This document shows, piece by piece, positions 1 through 7,244 of a stretch of DNA of 64,000 bases; the first letter of the stretch is position 1, and each line of letters opens with the position of its first letter. Below the pieces are notes generated by a model. It was not told the origin of the DNA. It saw only the letters and a program-made list of their open reading frames with translations, and did not search any database. The stretch comes from Niastella soli (lineage in GTDB: Bacteria; Bacteroidota; Bacteroidia; Chitinophagales; Chitinophagaceae), in the NCBI RefSeq assembly GCF_017742245.1, contig NZ_JAGHKO010000002.1:124001-188000 (forward strand), given 5' to 3'. The position numbers were made by a program, and so were the translations under genes.

Positions 1-1
1 A

Positions 2-67
2 ACCAAACAAAAGCTCGATGCCGGCGCCTACAAAGTATCGGCTATTCCTGATATGGCAGAAGCTTAA
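2..67 (+). CDS. C-terminal end of an unidentified protein (cut by the window edge)
   Basis: An open frame enters from the left edge and ends at a TAA at 65-67, giving a tail of 21 residues that ends in IPDMAEA. A perfect rho-independent terminator follows 70 nt later, which supports a real gene end on this strand. The visible part is too short to assign a family, so no function is proposed. Confidence 0.6.
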   Translation, partial: TKQKLDAGAYKVSAIPDMAEA

Positions 68-136
68 TGGGTGTTTTTACCATACGTTATTTGGTAAAAA
101 AGCCTATAATCATATTGATTTTCAGTACTAATTTTG

Positions 137-165
137 ATCCCGGAGTAAACCTCCGGGATTTTTTT
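137..165 (+). terminator. Rho-independent terminator
   Basis: A perfect 9-bp stem (ATCCCGGAG with CTCCGGGAT) closes a 5-nt TAAAC loop and runs directly into a T tract. It lies just after the partial left-edge gene and before the next plus-strand gene, so it most likely ends the left-edge transcript. Confidence 0.9.
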
Positions 166-319
166 ATGTTTATTACCCAAAACCATTGACTGTTAATAAG
201 AAAATATACGAATAAGCGTTAATACTTATAATAGATCGATAGCACTAGTTGTAAATTGACCATAGAAAAAATACCAGGCATGTAGTGAATTTTATTCCGG
301 TACCCAAACATCAATACTT

Positions 320-766
320 ATGAAAGCGGTCTGTGTGCTGACCTTGCTGTTGCTGCTCTTTACAGCTAAAACAGCAACCGCACAAAGTAATAGACTACCT
401 GATAGTGTGAATGTACTGATCCGTTTACGCCCAAGGAATATCCAAAACCCGCGGGTTGATTCTGTATTGGTTATATTCGACCGCTTTGATCGCACTGGCG
501 CCGGAATTGTAAAACGCATTTACTACCCCACCAATAATCAATTCACTATCTTCAAGGTCCCGGAAGGGAAATACTATATAAGCATTTATTGTTTAGGCTT
601 TTACCGCGATATCTTCACGGATGAAATGTTTATCAGCAAAAGACACAGTAATAACCTGCGATACAAATTAAGACGCAGTGATGAGTATGTACCCGGCACC
701 TTTTTGCCTGACATGGAAATCGATTTTACCAACCTCGCTATTACCAATATCAAATCGTTCAGATAG
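320..766 (+). CDS. Secreted protein of unknown function
   Basis: This 148-residue protein begins with a clear signal peptide (hydrophobic residues 4-15, likely cleavage after ATAQ near residue 22) and has no lipobox cysteine at the junction, so it should be exported to the periplasm or beyond. The mature part is basic and looks beta-rich, with a segment FKVPEGKYYISIY that resembles small carbohydrate-binding-like or carboxypeptidase-regulatory-like folds. That similarity is only suggestive. No catalytic motif is visible. It stands alone, with an AT-rich spacer and degenerate repeats on its downstream side. Confidence 0.75.
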   Translation: MKAVCVLTLLLLLFTAKTATAQSNRLPDSVNVLIRLRPRNIQNPRVDSVLVIFDRFDRTGAGIVKRIYYPTNNQFTIFKVPEGKYYISIYCLGFYRDIFTDEMFISKRHSNNLRYKLRRSDEYVPGTFLPDMEIDFTNLAITNIKSFR

Positions 767-834
767 GCCTGTCCTGTTAAAGTACTTGTCAGATGCACTC
801 CAGATGCATTCAAACAAGCCATTTCCCGCCTAAT

Positions 835-875
835 AATCCCATCCGAATCCCATCCAAATCCATCCGAATCCCATA
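835..875. repeat. Degenerate 10-11-bp direct repeats (ATCCCATCCGA type)
   Basis: Three to four imperfect copies of ATCCCATCCGA or ATCCATCCGA follow each other, and 20 bp later two copies of GTTTGGTGGCA follow. The reverse complement resembles the GGGATGGATGGGAT tract near 52650, so this may be a further member of the short-repeat population of this genome. Confidence 0.6.
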
Positions 876-1012
876 GGCTATGGCATTTCAGTGGGGGTTT
901 GGTGGCAGTTTGGTGGCATTATTATAGGGTATTCAGGCAATCTTGTGAGCATAACTGATATATAAGAATAGGCTTTGGGCGCTACGAACGAGGAAGTCCT
1001 TGAGGTAGGTAC

Positions 1013-1042
1013 AAAAAAAAATAGCCTCCCGGAGGGGAGGCT
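1013..1042 (-). terminator. GC-rich hairpin with an A tract on its left side
   Basis: An 8-bp perfect stem (AGCCTCCC with GGGAGGCT, 1023-1042, loop GGAG) is preceded by nine A residues. Read on the minus strand it has the form of an intrinsic terminator, but no minus-strand gene lies to its right until 2767. It could also be the leader hairpin of a lost gene: on the plus strand it is followed 39 nt later by an ATG with a five-codon frame. Confidence 0.45.
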
Positions 1043-1433
1043 GCACTAATCAAATACCATTAACCATTAAACCTTATCCTATGAAAATTCAAATATAGTA
1101 TGAATATCTCAAAGCATAGGTCTTATCGTTAGGAAATTTTGAATACGAGTAGTATTGTTGATTTAAATCAAGGCTAAAATAAACCAATTTATTTACTTCT
1201 AACAGTCTAATTATTAACTGCAAAACCGGTTTTATCAACATATTTTCTAATTATATATTTCATTTTTATACCTGCGCTCATCAACACTGTTTAATGCAAT
1301 ACACTGAGAACATATATTTTAAATCTGTAGCAGGTAACTTCTTGATTGTTGTCAATTTTATCCGACAAACAAACGGCTAAGTTATTATAGGTATTTATTA
1401 TATCAGGCATTGGCGTAACTTTAGTGTATGGTA
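1043..1433. other. AT-rich spacer with no recognisable gene
   Basis: This stretch is visibly poorer in G and C than its surroundings. It holds no open frame with a plausible start and no RNA gene that I can recognise. Its right end carries the promoter of the two-gene cassette at 1477-2226. Confidence 0.5.
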
Positions 1434-1464
1434 TTTGAGCCATTAACGTTATACCTTAACTTTG
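1434..1464 (+). promoter_or_regulatory. Bacteroidota-type promoter of the 1477-2226 cassette
   Basis: TTTG at 1434-1437 is followed after 19 nt by TAACTTTG at 1457-1464. This matches the TTTG / TAnnTTTG consensus of the primary sigma factor of Bacteroidota. The ATG at 1477 lies 12 nt beyond the -7 box, giving a very short leader. Confidence 0.8.
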
Positions 1465-1476
1465 AATTACCACAAA

Positions 1477-1659
1477 ATGGAAACTATAAAAATCACGATA
1501 GAGTCAAATTCTAAAGCTGCCGAATTTATTAAAAAATATATGGCGGAAAAGAAGGCCTTTAAAGAAGCTACCGCAGGCCTTACTTACGATGAGGTCATTG
1601 ACTATTGTAAAAGAAATAACATCAAGTTTGATTCGCCAATAGATCCTTCAGAACTATAA
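1477..1659 (+). CDS. Small protein of 60 residues, first gene of a two-gene cassette
   Basis: The ATG at 1477 is preferred over a TTG at 1462 because that TTG lies inside the -7 box of the promoter. The product is small and charged, with a predicted N-terminal beta strand (KITIES) followed by helices and the motif LTYDEVIDYCKRNN. Size, charge and position directly before a larger gene resemble the first gene of many toxin-antitoxin or regulator-effector pairs, but no known DNA-binding fold is evident. The next gene starts 12 nt after the stop, so both are very likely co-transcribed. Function unknown. Confidence 0.7.
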   Translation: METIKITIESNSKAAEFIKKYMAEKKAFKEATAGLTYDEVIDYCKRNNIKFDSPIDPSEL

Positions 1660-1671
1660 CCGCCGCCTCCC

Positions 1672-2226
1672 ATGTATAAGATTTCGTATGATCCTTCATC
1701 AGGGTCTTACCATTTTCGTACAGAAAATGGCCTGACCTTCCTTTGCGGTTTTAGAAACCGAACAAGAGATTTATCGCCGGTTCTGGGTATTTATGACATT
1801 GAAGTTTGGGAATTTTACTTCAATAGCTATAAAACAGATGAACAAAACGATTCACTCAAAAAATTTGACAAAAGGGTTTCGACTTGTATTTCCCATTTAA
1901 TATTTAAATTTTTAGCTCCAGAATTAAGGGTTGTACTTTATACGTGTGACAGTAGTGATGGCAGGCATGAGGTAAGACATAACCTTTTTAAGCAATGGTT
2001 CAACAATCTGGTCGAACGAGAGAATTATACCAGACTACCCATTGAAATTGATCAAAAAGATGAAACTTTAGACTTGGTTGCCAGCGCCCGTGGCGGTATT
2101 ATAACAAGAAAAGATTTCCCTCATATGGATATTTTACAAAAAGAGCTGATTGATAAGCTCCCAGATATATTCAGAGAGAAAATCGGCCTTTTGCAACATA
2201 GCACCTCCCCTACCATTTCGACTTAA
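1672..2226 (+). CDS. Protein of unknown function, second gene of the cassette (possibly DUF6169-like)
   Basis: This 184-residue soluble protein has no signal peptide or membrane segment. It starts with strands (YKISYDPSSGSYHFRT, then GLTFLCGF) and has a central segment RVVLYTCDSSDGRHEVRHNLFKQWF containing a conserved-looking D-S-S-D-G-R and H. From memory it resembles the Bacteroidota DUF6169 family, but this is a weak recollection. It follows the 60-residue gene by 12 nt. Its last 17 nt overlap, tail to tail, the thioredoxin-like gene on the other strand. Base composition is AT-rich, like the promoter region before it, so the cassette may be a recent arrival. Confidence 0.7.
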   Translation: MYKISYDPSSGSYHFRTENGLTFLCGFRNRTRDLSPVLGIYDIEVWEFYFNSYKTDEQNDSLKKFDKRVSTCISHLIFKFLAPELRVVLYTCDSSDGRHEVRHNLFKQWFNNLVERENYTRLPIEIDQKDETLDLVASARGGIITRKDFPHMDILQKELIDKLPDIFREKIGLLQHSTSPTIST

Positions 2227-2767
2227 AACTTTTTTCATACTCGGGGAATGAGATCTTTCCATATTTGCCTTCACCGAAATATTTAGCGATCAGCTCGAAT
2301 TCATTGGGCGCCAGGAAACCAGGAATAGCCTGTGGCTCTCCATCAACCGGAATGATCACCGTGGTAGGATAGGATAACTCCCCTTTGGTAAGATATATGG
2401 CGAAGTCATGGGTCTTATGCCTTTCATTGAAGTTATAGGTTTTGCCATTCCAGGTAATGGTCTTATGCCCCTCTGCATCAAACTTAACCGGGTAGAATTT
2501 TTCCTCTACATATGCCTTTACATCCTTGTTATTGTATGTTTTCTTATCCATTGCTTTACACCAGCCACACCAGTCGGTATACAGATCAATAAGTATCGGG
2601 CGTCTTTGTTTCTGCAAGCCGGCTTCTGCGTCCTCAAGCGTCATCCATTTTAGTTTCTCCGCATTGGTTTTCTTCCAGTTATTTTTCTCCGCATTCAGGG
2701 CAGGTTTTTCAGCACATGAAAAAATAGCCAACCAGCAAAACAAAACCGACAATTTCAATGTTTGCAT
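2210..2767 (-). CDS. Thioredoxin-fold lipoprotein
   Basis: The 185-residue product begins with a lipoprotein signal (hydrophobic run, then FSC with Cys at about residue 18), so it should be anchored in a membrane facing the periplasm. Residues about 40-150 form a thioredoxin fold of the thiol-disulfide type: LIDLYTDWCGWCKAMD carries the redox-active C-G-W-C pair, and SYPTTVII holds the conserved cis-proline. The likely role is reduction or isomerisation of disulfides in exported proteins. The partner is not known. It is transcribed away from ubiX, which starts 38 nt beyond its start codon. Confidence 0.88.
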   Translation of the reverse strand: MQTLKLSVLFCWLAIFSCAEKPALNAEKNNWKKTNAEKLKWMTLEDAEAGLQKQRRPILIDLYTDWCGWCKAMDKKTYNNKDVKAYVEEKFYPVKFDAEGHKTITWNGKTYNFNERHKTHDFAIYLTKGELSYPTTVIIPVDGEPQAIPGFLAPNEFELIAKYFGEGKYGKISFPEYEKSFKSKW

Positions 2768-2805
2768 GTGTATTTTTGTTTAAACACCTAAATTTAAGTC
2801 ATTCC

Positions 2806-3372
2806 ATGCACAAAATAGTGTTGGCCATTACGGGCGCCAGTGGTAGTATCTATGCCCGGTTATTGATTGAAAAACTGTTGACTATCAAACAACAATGGCA
2901 GGATGTTGCAGTTGTAATGACGGACAATGCCAAACAGGTTTGGGAAACCGAACTCGGCAATAACGACTATACCCAATACCCGGTCCATTTCTATTCTACC
3001 AAAGACTTCATGGCACCCTTTGCGTCCGGTTCGGGCAGGTATAATACCATGATCATTGCCCCCTGTTCTATGGGCACCCTGGGCCGTATTGCGGGCGGTG
3101 TTTCCAGCGATCTGATCTCCCGCGCGGCAGACGTAGTGCTCAAAGAACGCCGCAAACTAATATGCGTAGTACGAGACACCCCCTATAACCTCATCCACAT
3201 TCGAAATATGGAGACCGTTACCCTGGCTGGGGGTATTATTTGTCCGGCAACCCCCTCGTTTTACAGCCGCCCTGCCACCATTGAGGAAGCAGTAGCCACG
3301 GTAACCGACCGCATTCTTGACCTGGCGGGGCTGGATATTTCCACCTACCGTTGGGGAAGCGAGAAAAAATAA
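2806..3372 (+). CDS. ubiX: UbiX-type flavin prenyltransferase
   Basis: The ATG at 2806 is chosen because the conserved N-terminus KIVLAITGASGSIYARLL begins right after it; an upstream in-frame start would add 16 unrelated residues. The 188-residue length fits the family. The GASGS nucleotide-binding loop, the central SGSGRYNTMIIAPCSMGTLGRIAGG and the C-terminal RDTPYNLIHIRNM are typical of flavin prenyltransferases, which attach a dimethylallyl group to FMN to make the cofactor of UbiD-type decarboxylases. No ubiD is visible in this window, so the client enzyme (menaquinone synthesis is an option) is inferred. Confidence 0.93.
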   Translation: MHKIVLAITGASGSIYARLLIEKLLTIKQQWQDVAVVMTDNAKQVWETELGNNDYTQYPVHFYSTKDFMAPFASGSGRYNTMIIAPCSMGTLGRIAGGVSSDLISRAADVVLKERRKLICVVRDTPYNLIHIRNMETVTLAGGIICPATPSFYSRPATIEEAVATVTDRILDLAGLDISTYRWGSEKK

Positions 3373-3472
3373 TGTGTAAGGCTGAAAGGCAAACCCACCC
3401 CTACCCCTCCCAGGAGGGGATTCCTTAAAACAAGTATTAACCGCCTTCAAGCCTTCCTCGCTCTGGCATTAA

Positions 3473-3502
3473 AAAAGGGACTGTTGTGAAACAATCCCTT
3501 TT
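3473..3502. terminator. Bidirectional terminator between ubiX and lolA
   Basis: AAAAGGGACTGTT pairs with AACAATCCCTTTT (one mismatch) around a short GTGA loop. The A and T ends serve as T tracts on either strand. It sits between two convergent genes and can end both transcripts. Confidence 0.8.
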
Positions 3503-3524
3503 AATATTTTAACTATGCTGAGGT

Positions 3525-4178
3525 TTATCGTAAATCCACCACTTCTACCCCTGGGAATTTGCTTTTATCAAAAACAAACAGGTTATCGGGGAGGTTAGCG
3601 CTTCCGTTCATGTTATTAACGGTATACACCATTACGTTGCCTGATTTATCCAGGATCCGGGTGCTGTAAATGGTCTTGGCTTGTTTATCAACCAACACGT
3701 ATACTTTGTGAAATGGCTTGTTTTTGTCGGTAGGGGTCATTTCAATTTCCTGTACTGATTTCTTGTTTACCACTTTATCACCATTCAGCTTGTACAGGAA
3801 ATCCTTATCATAAAAGCTGGTAAATAACTTCTGCATGTTAATGGTACTGGCAGAAGGATCAGGTTTTGTGATGGTTACTTCGTTTGACGATTTATCGTAC
3901 GTCCAGATGTTGGTGCCATCGCAGAATATTTCCTGGCCGGTGCCGGCAATACTAACGCGGTAACGGTTGCCTTTCAGAGAAACGGTGCCTTTTTTTGTTC
4001 CCAACAAAGTGCCTTTACTGTCTTCCTGACGCAGCGTAAATGCGGCCTGAACCGCCTTAAACGTTTTAAACTTAGCACTAACTCCATCCAACACTTTTTT
4101 GGCGGCAGGGTCATTTTGCTGACTAAAACTTATAGTGGCTATAAAAAAAGTAGAAATTAATACAATTAGGCTTTTCAT
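3525..4178 (-). CDS. lolA: LolA-like outer-membrane lipoprotein carrier
   Basis: The 217-residue protein has a signal peptide (cleavage near SFSQ, residue 20) and is otherwise all beta, with the sequence pattern of periplasmic LolA: VLDGVSAKFKTFKAVQAAF near the N-terminus, GNRYRVSIAGTGQEIFCDGTNIWTYD in the centre, and a basic strand with KPFHKVYVLVDK. LolA shuttles lipoproteins from the inner to the outer membrane, which fits a genome with many surface lipoproteins. It lies 113 nt downstream of ftsK on the same strand, a pairing common in Bacteroidota, but has its own promoter. Confidence 0.88.
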   Translation of the reverse strand: MKSLIVLISTFFIATISFSQQNDPAAKKVLDGVSAKFKTFKAVQAAFTLRQEDSKGTLLGTKKGTVSLKGNRYRVSIAGTGQEIFCDGTNIWTYDKSSNEVTITKPDPSASTINMQKLFTSFYDKDFLYKLNGDKVVNKKSVQEIEMTPTDKNKPFHKVYVLVDKQAKTIYSTRILDKSGNVMVYTVNNMNGSANLPDNLFVFDKSKFPGVEVVDLR

Positions 4179-4204
4179 TATATGAGTACTTTGTGTAAAG
4201 GCCG

Positions 4205-4235
4205 CAAAGATAACTGGTTAAACCTATTGCGGCAA
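4205..4235 (-). promoter_or_regulatory. Promoter of lolA
   Basis: On the minus strand TTG (4235-4233) is followed after 20 nt by TATCTTTG (4212-4205), a full match to the Bacteroidota -33/-7 pattern. The lolA ATG lies 26 nt downstream. This implies that lolA can be expressed without ftsK. Confidence 0.7.
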
Positions 4236-4291
4236 TAATAAGACGGTAATTGTTGCACCAGGTTGTAAATCAATGACACATTAACAAAACT

Positions 4292-6832
4292 CTAACCTAT
4301 GTCATTCAGGATCATTTCCAGGTCGGCTTCCGTCTTTACCAGTACGTCGCGGGCCTTACTTCCCTGGCTCGGTCCCACAATTCCGGCAGCTTCCAGCTGG
4401 TCCATAAGACGGCCGGCGCGATTATAACCCAGTTTCATTCTCCGTTGCAATAAGGAGGTAGAACCCATTTGGCTGGTTACGATCATCCGGGCAGCGCTTT
4501 CGAACAAGGTATCGCGATCCTCCAGGTCCAGTTCCTTTCCTTCAAATTGCTTTTCATCTACATATTCAGGCAAAAAGAATGCCTGCGGGTACCCTTCCTG
4601 CGTGCCTATAAAATCGCAGATGCTGTCTACTTCGGGAGTATCAACAAAGGCACATTGCAAACGCGTTATTTCCCCATTGTAGGAAATAAGCATATCCCCT
4701 TTACCGATCAACTGCTCGGCGCCCCCTGCATCCAGAATGGTACGGGAGTCTATTTTGGAAGACACTTTAAAGGCAATCCGTACCGGGAAGTTGGCTTTGA
4801 TGGTACCGGTAATGATGTTCACCGACGGGCGCTGGGTGGCAATGATCAAATGAATACCTACCGCACGGGCCAGCTGGGCCAACCGGGCAATGGGCATTTC
4901 CACTTCTTTGCCAGCCGTCATAATAAGGTCGGCAAACTCATCCACCACCAATACTATAAAGGGCAAAAACTGGTGTCCCTTTTGCGGGTTCAGTTTCCGT
5001 TTTATAAATTTCTCGTTGTATTCGCGAATATTACGGGCTCCGGCTTCCTTCAACAGATCATACCGGTTATCCATTTCAATACACAGGGCATTCAGCGTAT
5101 GAATTACCTTTTTGGTATCGGTAATGATGGCTTCATCTTCACCCGGTAATTTGGCCAGAAAATGCGTTTCAATATGTCGGTACAGGCTCAACTCCACCTT
5201 CTTGGGGTCAACCAGTACCAACTTAATTTGCGAAGGGTGTTTTTTATACAACAACGATACGAGGATGGCGTTCAAACCAACCGATTTACCCTGACCAGTA
5301 GCACCCGCCATCAATAAGTGCGGCATGGTAGTAAGGTCAACGATAAAATTCTCGTTATCGATCTTTTTCCCAATGGCAATTGGCAAACTAAAACTGTTGT
5401 TCTGGAATTTTTCAGACGACAGCATGCTGCGCATACTCACTACAGTTTTCTTTACATTGGGCACTTCAATACCCACTGTACCTTTACCGGGTATAGGGGC
5501 AATAATACGAATACCCAATGCCGCCAAACTAAGCGCGATATCATCTTCCAGGTTTTTGATCCGCGAGATACGTACCCCGGCAGCCGGTACAATTTCATAT
5601 AATGTTACTGTAGGCCCTACCGTAGCGCTGATCTTCTGGATCTCAATATCATAATTCTTCAGCGTATTAATGATCTGGTTCTTATTGGTCTCCAGCTCCT
5701 GTGGGTCCTGAATGATCCGTTCACTACCATGCAGCTCCAGCAATTCAAGACTTGGGAATTTATAATCGCGCAGTTCGAGCGATGGATCGTATGGCTCCTG
5801 TGAAATTACCGGTTCCACTTTTGGTTCTTCAACCGTCACCGGTGGCTGGTCTACTTCGGGGTATGATTTTATTTCCAGCTCCAACTGGGCGAGATCTGGC
5901 TTTTTCCGGCCATTTTTCCCTAATACGGGTGTTACTTCCACGGGTGCTTCTTCAACTTCCTCTTCCTCCTCAATCTCTTCTACTTCTTCATCCCAGGGTT
6001 CTTCCTCTTCCTCGCCCTCTTTTTCTACCAACTGCAGGTCCATGGGTTCTTCCTCAGGATCTGTGATGGGATTTTTCCTGATCACCCCTAAGCCGTCTTT
6101 CAGTTTATTGCCAACCGGTTTTACTACCGGTTTTTCTGTTTCCTCTTTTGTTACTACTACGGACACCACCTCTTTAACTGGCTCTGTTGCTTTAGGTTTA
6201 CTTAATGTTGGCGCTTTGAATACCGGGTTGAATCGCCAGATCACGTATGCCAGTCCGCCCAACAATAATAAAGCGGCGGTACCAACACTGCCAATCATTC
6301 GCACCAGCCAGTCGCTACCCATATTACCCACGGCCCCGCCCCAGGCAAATGCGCCACCACGGAAAACAAAGGCGAACACTACACTAAAGAATAACAGGCT
6401 TACTATTACGTAGCGCACATTGCGCCAGAGGTTAAATATTTTTGCGCCGAGCAAGGCATTTACGCCTATTACAAAAAACAGGCTGCAGAACATAAAGGAG
6501 GCAGCGCCAAAACCTTTATAGAAAAACAGGTGTGAGATGTATGCGCCGAGGTTGCCAAGCAGGTTGGTGGTTTTTACGTCACCGGGCAATAATATGGCAA
6601 CACCCTTGTTCAATACCTCATCCTGGTCTTCTTTCCAGGTAAACAGGTATGATGCAAAGGCAATAAATAAAAAAAGGCTGATCAGTATGGAGAAAGCGCC
6701 AGCAATTTTATGGGTACGTTCGTCTTTTACTAATTGCTTAACCGTAACCTGAGCTTCTTTTTCAGGCTTGAATTTGTCCGAATTTGTTGGCTTTTTCTTT
6801 TCTGCTTTGTCTGCTTTTAAGCGGTTGGCCAT
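4292..6832 (-). CDS. ftsK: FtsK/SpoIIIE-type DNA translocase
   Basis: The 846-residue protein has about four membrane spans in residues 45-205, then an acidic, proline-rich linker (about 250-345, many Glu runs) and the motor domain. The Walker A loop GATGQGKS lies near residue 510, a Walker B VLVVDEFADL near 630, and IATQRPS after it. The C-terminal gamma domain (about 780-840, RRMKLGYNRAGRLMDQL) is the winged helix that reads polar KOPS-like sequences. It should act at the division septum to pump chromosome ends apart and activate dimer resolution. The -7 box lies only 5 nt before the ATG. Confidence 0.96.
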   Translation of the reverse strand: MANRLKADKAEKKKPTNSDKFKPEKEAQVTVKQLVKDERTHKIAGAFSILISLFLFIAFASYLFTWKEDQDEVLNKGVAILLPGDVKTTNLLGNLGAYISHLFFYKGFGAASFMFCSLFFVIGVNALLGAKIFNLWRNVRYVIVSLLFFSVVFAFVFRGGAFAWGGAVGNMGSDWLVRMIGSVGTAALLLLGGLAYVIWRFNPVFKAPTLSKPKATEPVKEVVSVVVTKEETEKPVVKPVGNKLKDGLGVIRKNPITDPEEEPMDLQLVEKEGEEEEEPWDEEVEEIEEEEEVEEAPVEVTPVLGKNGRKKPDLAQLELEIKSYPEVDQPPVTVEEPKVEPVISQEPYDPSLELRDYKFPSLELLELHGSERIIQDPQELETNKNQIINTLKNYDIEIQKISATVGPTVTLYEIVPAAGVRISRIKNLEDDIALSLAALGIRIIAPIPGKGTVGIEVPNVKKTVVSMRSMLSSEKFQNNSFSLPIAIGKKIDNENFIVDLTTMPHLLMAGATGQGKSVGLNAILVSLLYKKHPSQIKLVLVDPKKVELSLYRHIETHFLAKLPGEDEAIITDTKKVIHTLNALCIEMDNRYDLLKEAGARNIREYNEKFIKRKLNPQKGHQFLPFIVLVVDEFADLIMTAGKEVEMPIARLAQLARAVGIHLIIATQRPSVNIITGTIKANFPVRIAFKVSSKIDSRTILDAGGAEQLIGKGDMLISYNGEITRLQCAFVDTPEVDSICDFIGTQEGYPQAFFLPEYVDEKQFEGKELDLEDRDTLFESAARMIVTSQMGSTSLLQRRMKLGYNRAGRLMDQLEAAGIVGPSQGSKARDVLVKTEADLEMILNDIG

Positions 6833-6837
6833 GGGGT

Positions 6838-6845
6838 CAAAGATA
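6838..6845 (-). promoter_or_regulatory. -7 box of ftsK, 5 nt before the start codon
   Basis: TATCTTTG on the minus strand ends 5 nt before the ftsK ATG. Known Bacteroidota start sites fall a few nt after this box, so the transcript would start at or next to the ATG. No clear -33 element is visible. Confidence 0.6.
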
Positions 6846-6928
6846 AGTAGTTTATAGGATAGGGCATATAGTTGATAAGTGGGCTTCTGCCAGGGAAATT
6901 GTTAAGTTTTATGGAGAGCTGCTTTAGT

Positions 6929-7190
6929 CGGCAATCGTGAATCGGCAATCGGCAATGGGTTCGCGAAATACGGTCCTCGCTTGTCGTGAAACGTCAAACG
7001 TGAAACGTGAAACCGCAACGCGGCTATCGGGAATCCCTAATTCGCCTTCGGCTCAAATGCAGAACCGTTTCACGCCGTCTGGCGGATCAACACGCAAATT
7101 CGCTACATTCATCAATCTCGCAACACCCCACTCTCTACTTCCTACTTCCCTCCCTGTCAACCCCGTCAACGTGTCAACACTATCAACCTT
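6929..7190. repeat. Mosaic of short repeats between ftsK and the sensor kinase
   Basis: The left part (6929-6957) has GGCAATC/GGCAATG heptamers. Then comes TTCGCGAAATACGG and CGTGAAACG units (6986-7013). The right part (7147-7190) has 8-9-bp GTCAAC/ATCAAC units (reverse of GTTGAC). The same modules recur in the other spacers of this window. The 412-nt gap between the two divergent genes holds no credible open frame. Confidence 0.7.
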
Positions 7191-7244
7191 TTTCCGTACT
7201 TTCACCTTAGAAACTAACCTCCCGGCGCATAGCCGGGGCACTTT

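Noticed and set aside
4469-5149. Long plus-strand frame of 226 codons inside ftsK
   Set aside because: It is a shadow of the ftsK motor domain on the other strand, with no start signal and no recognisable product.
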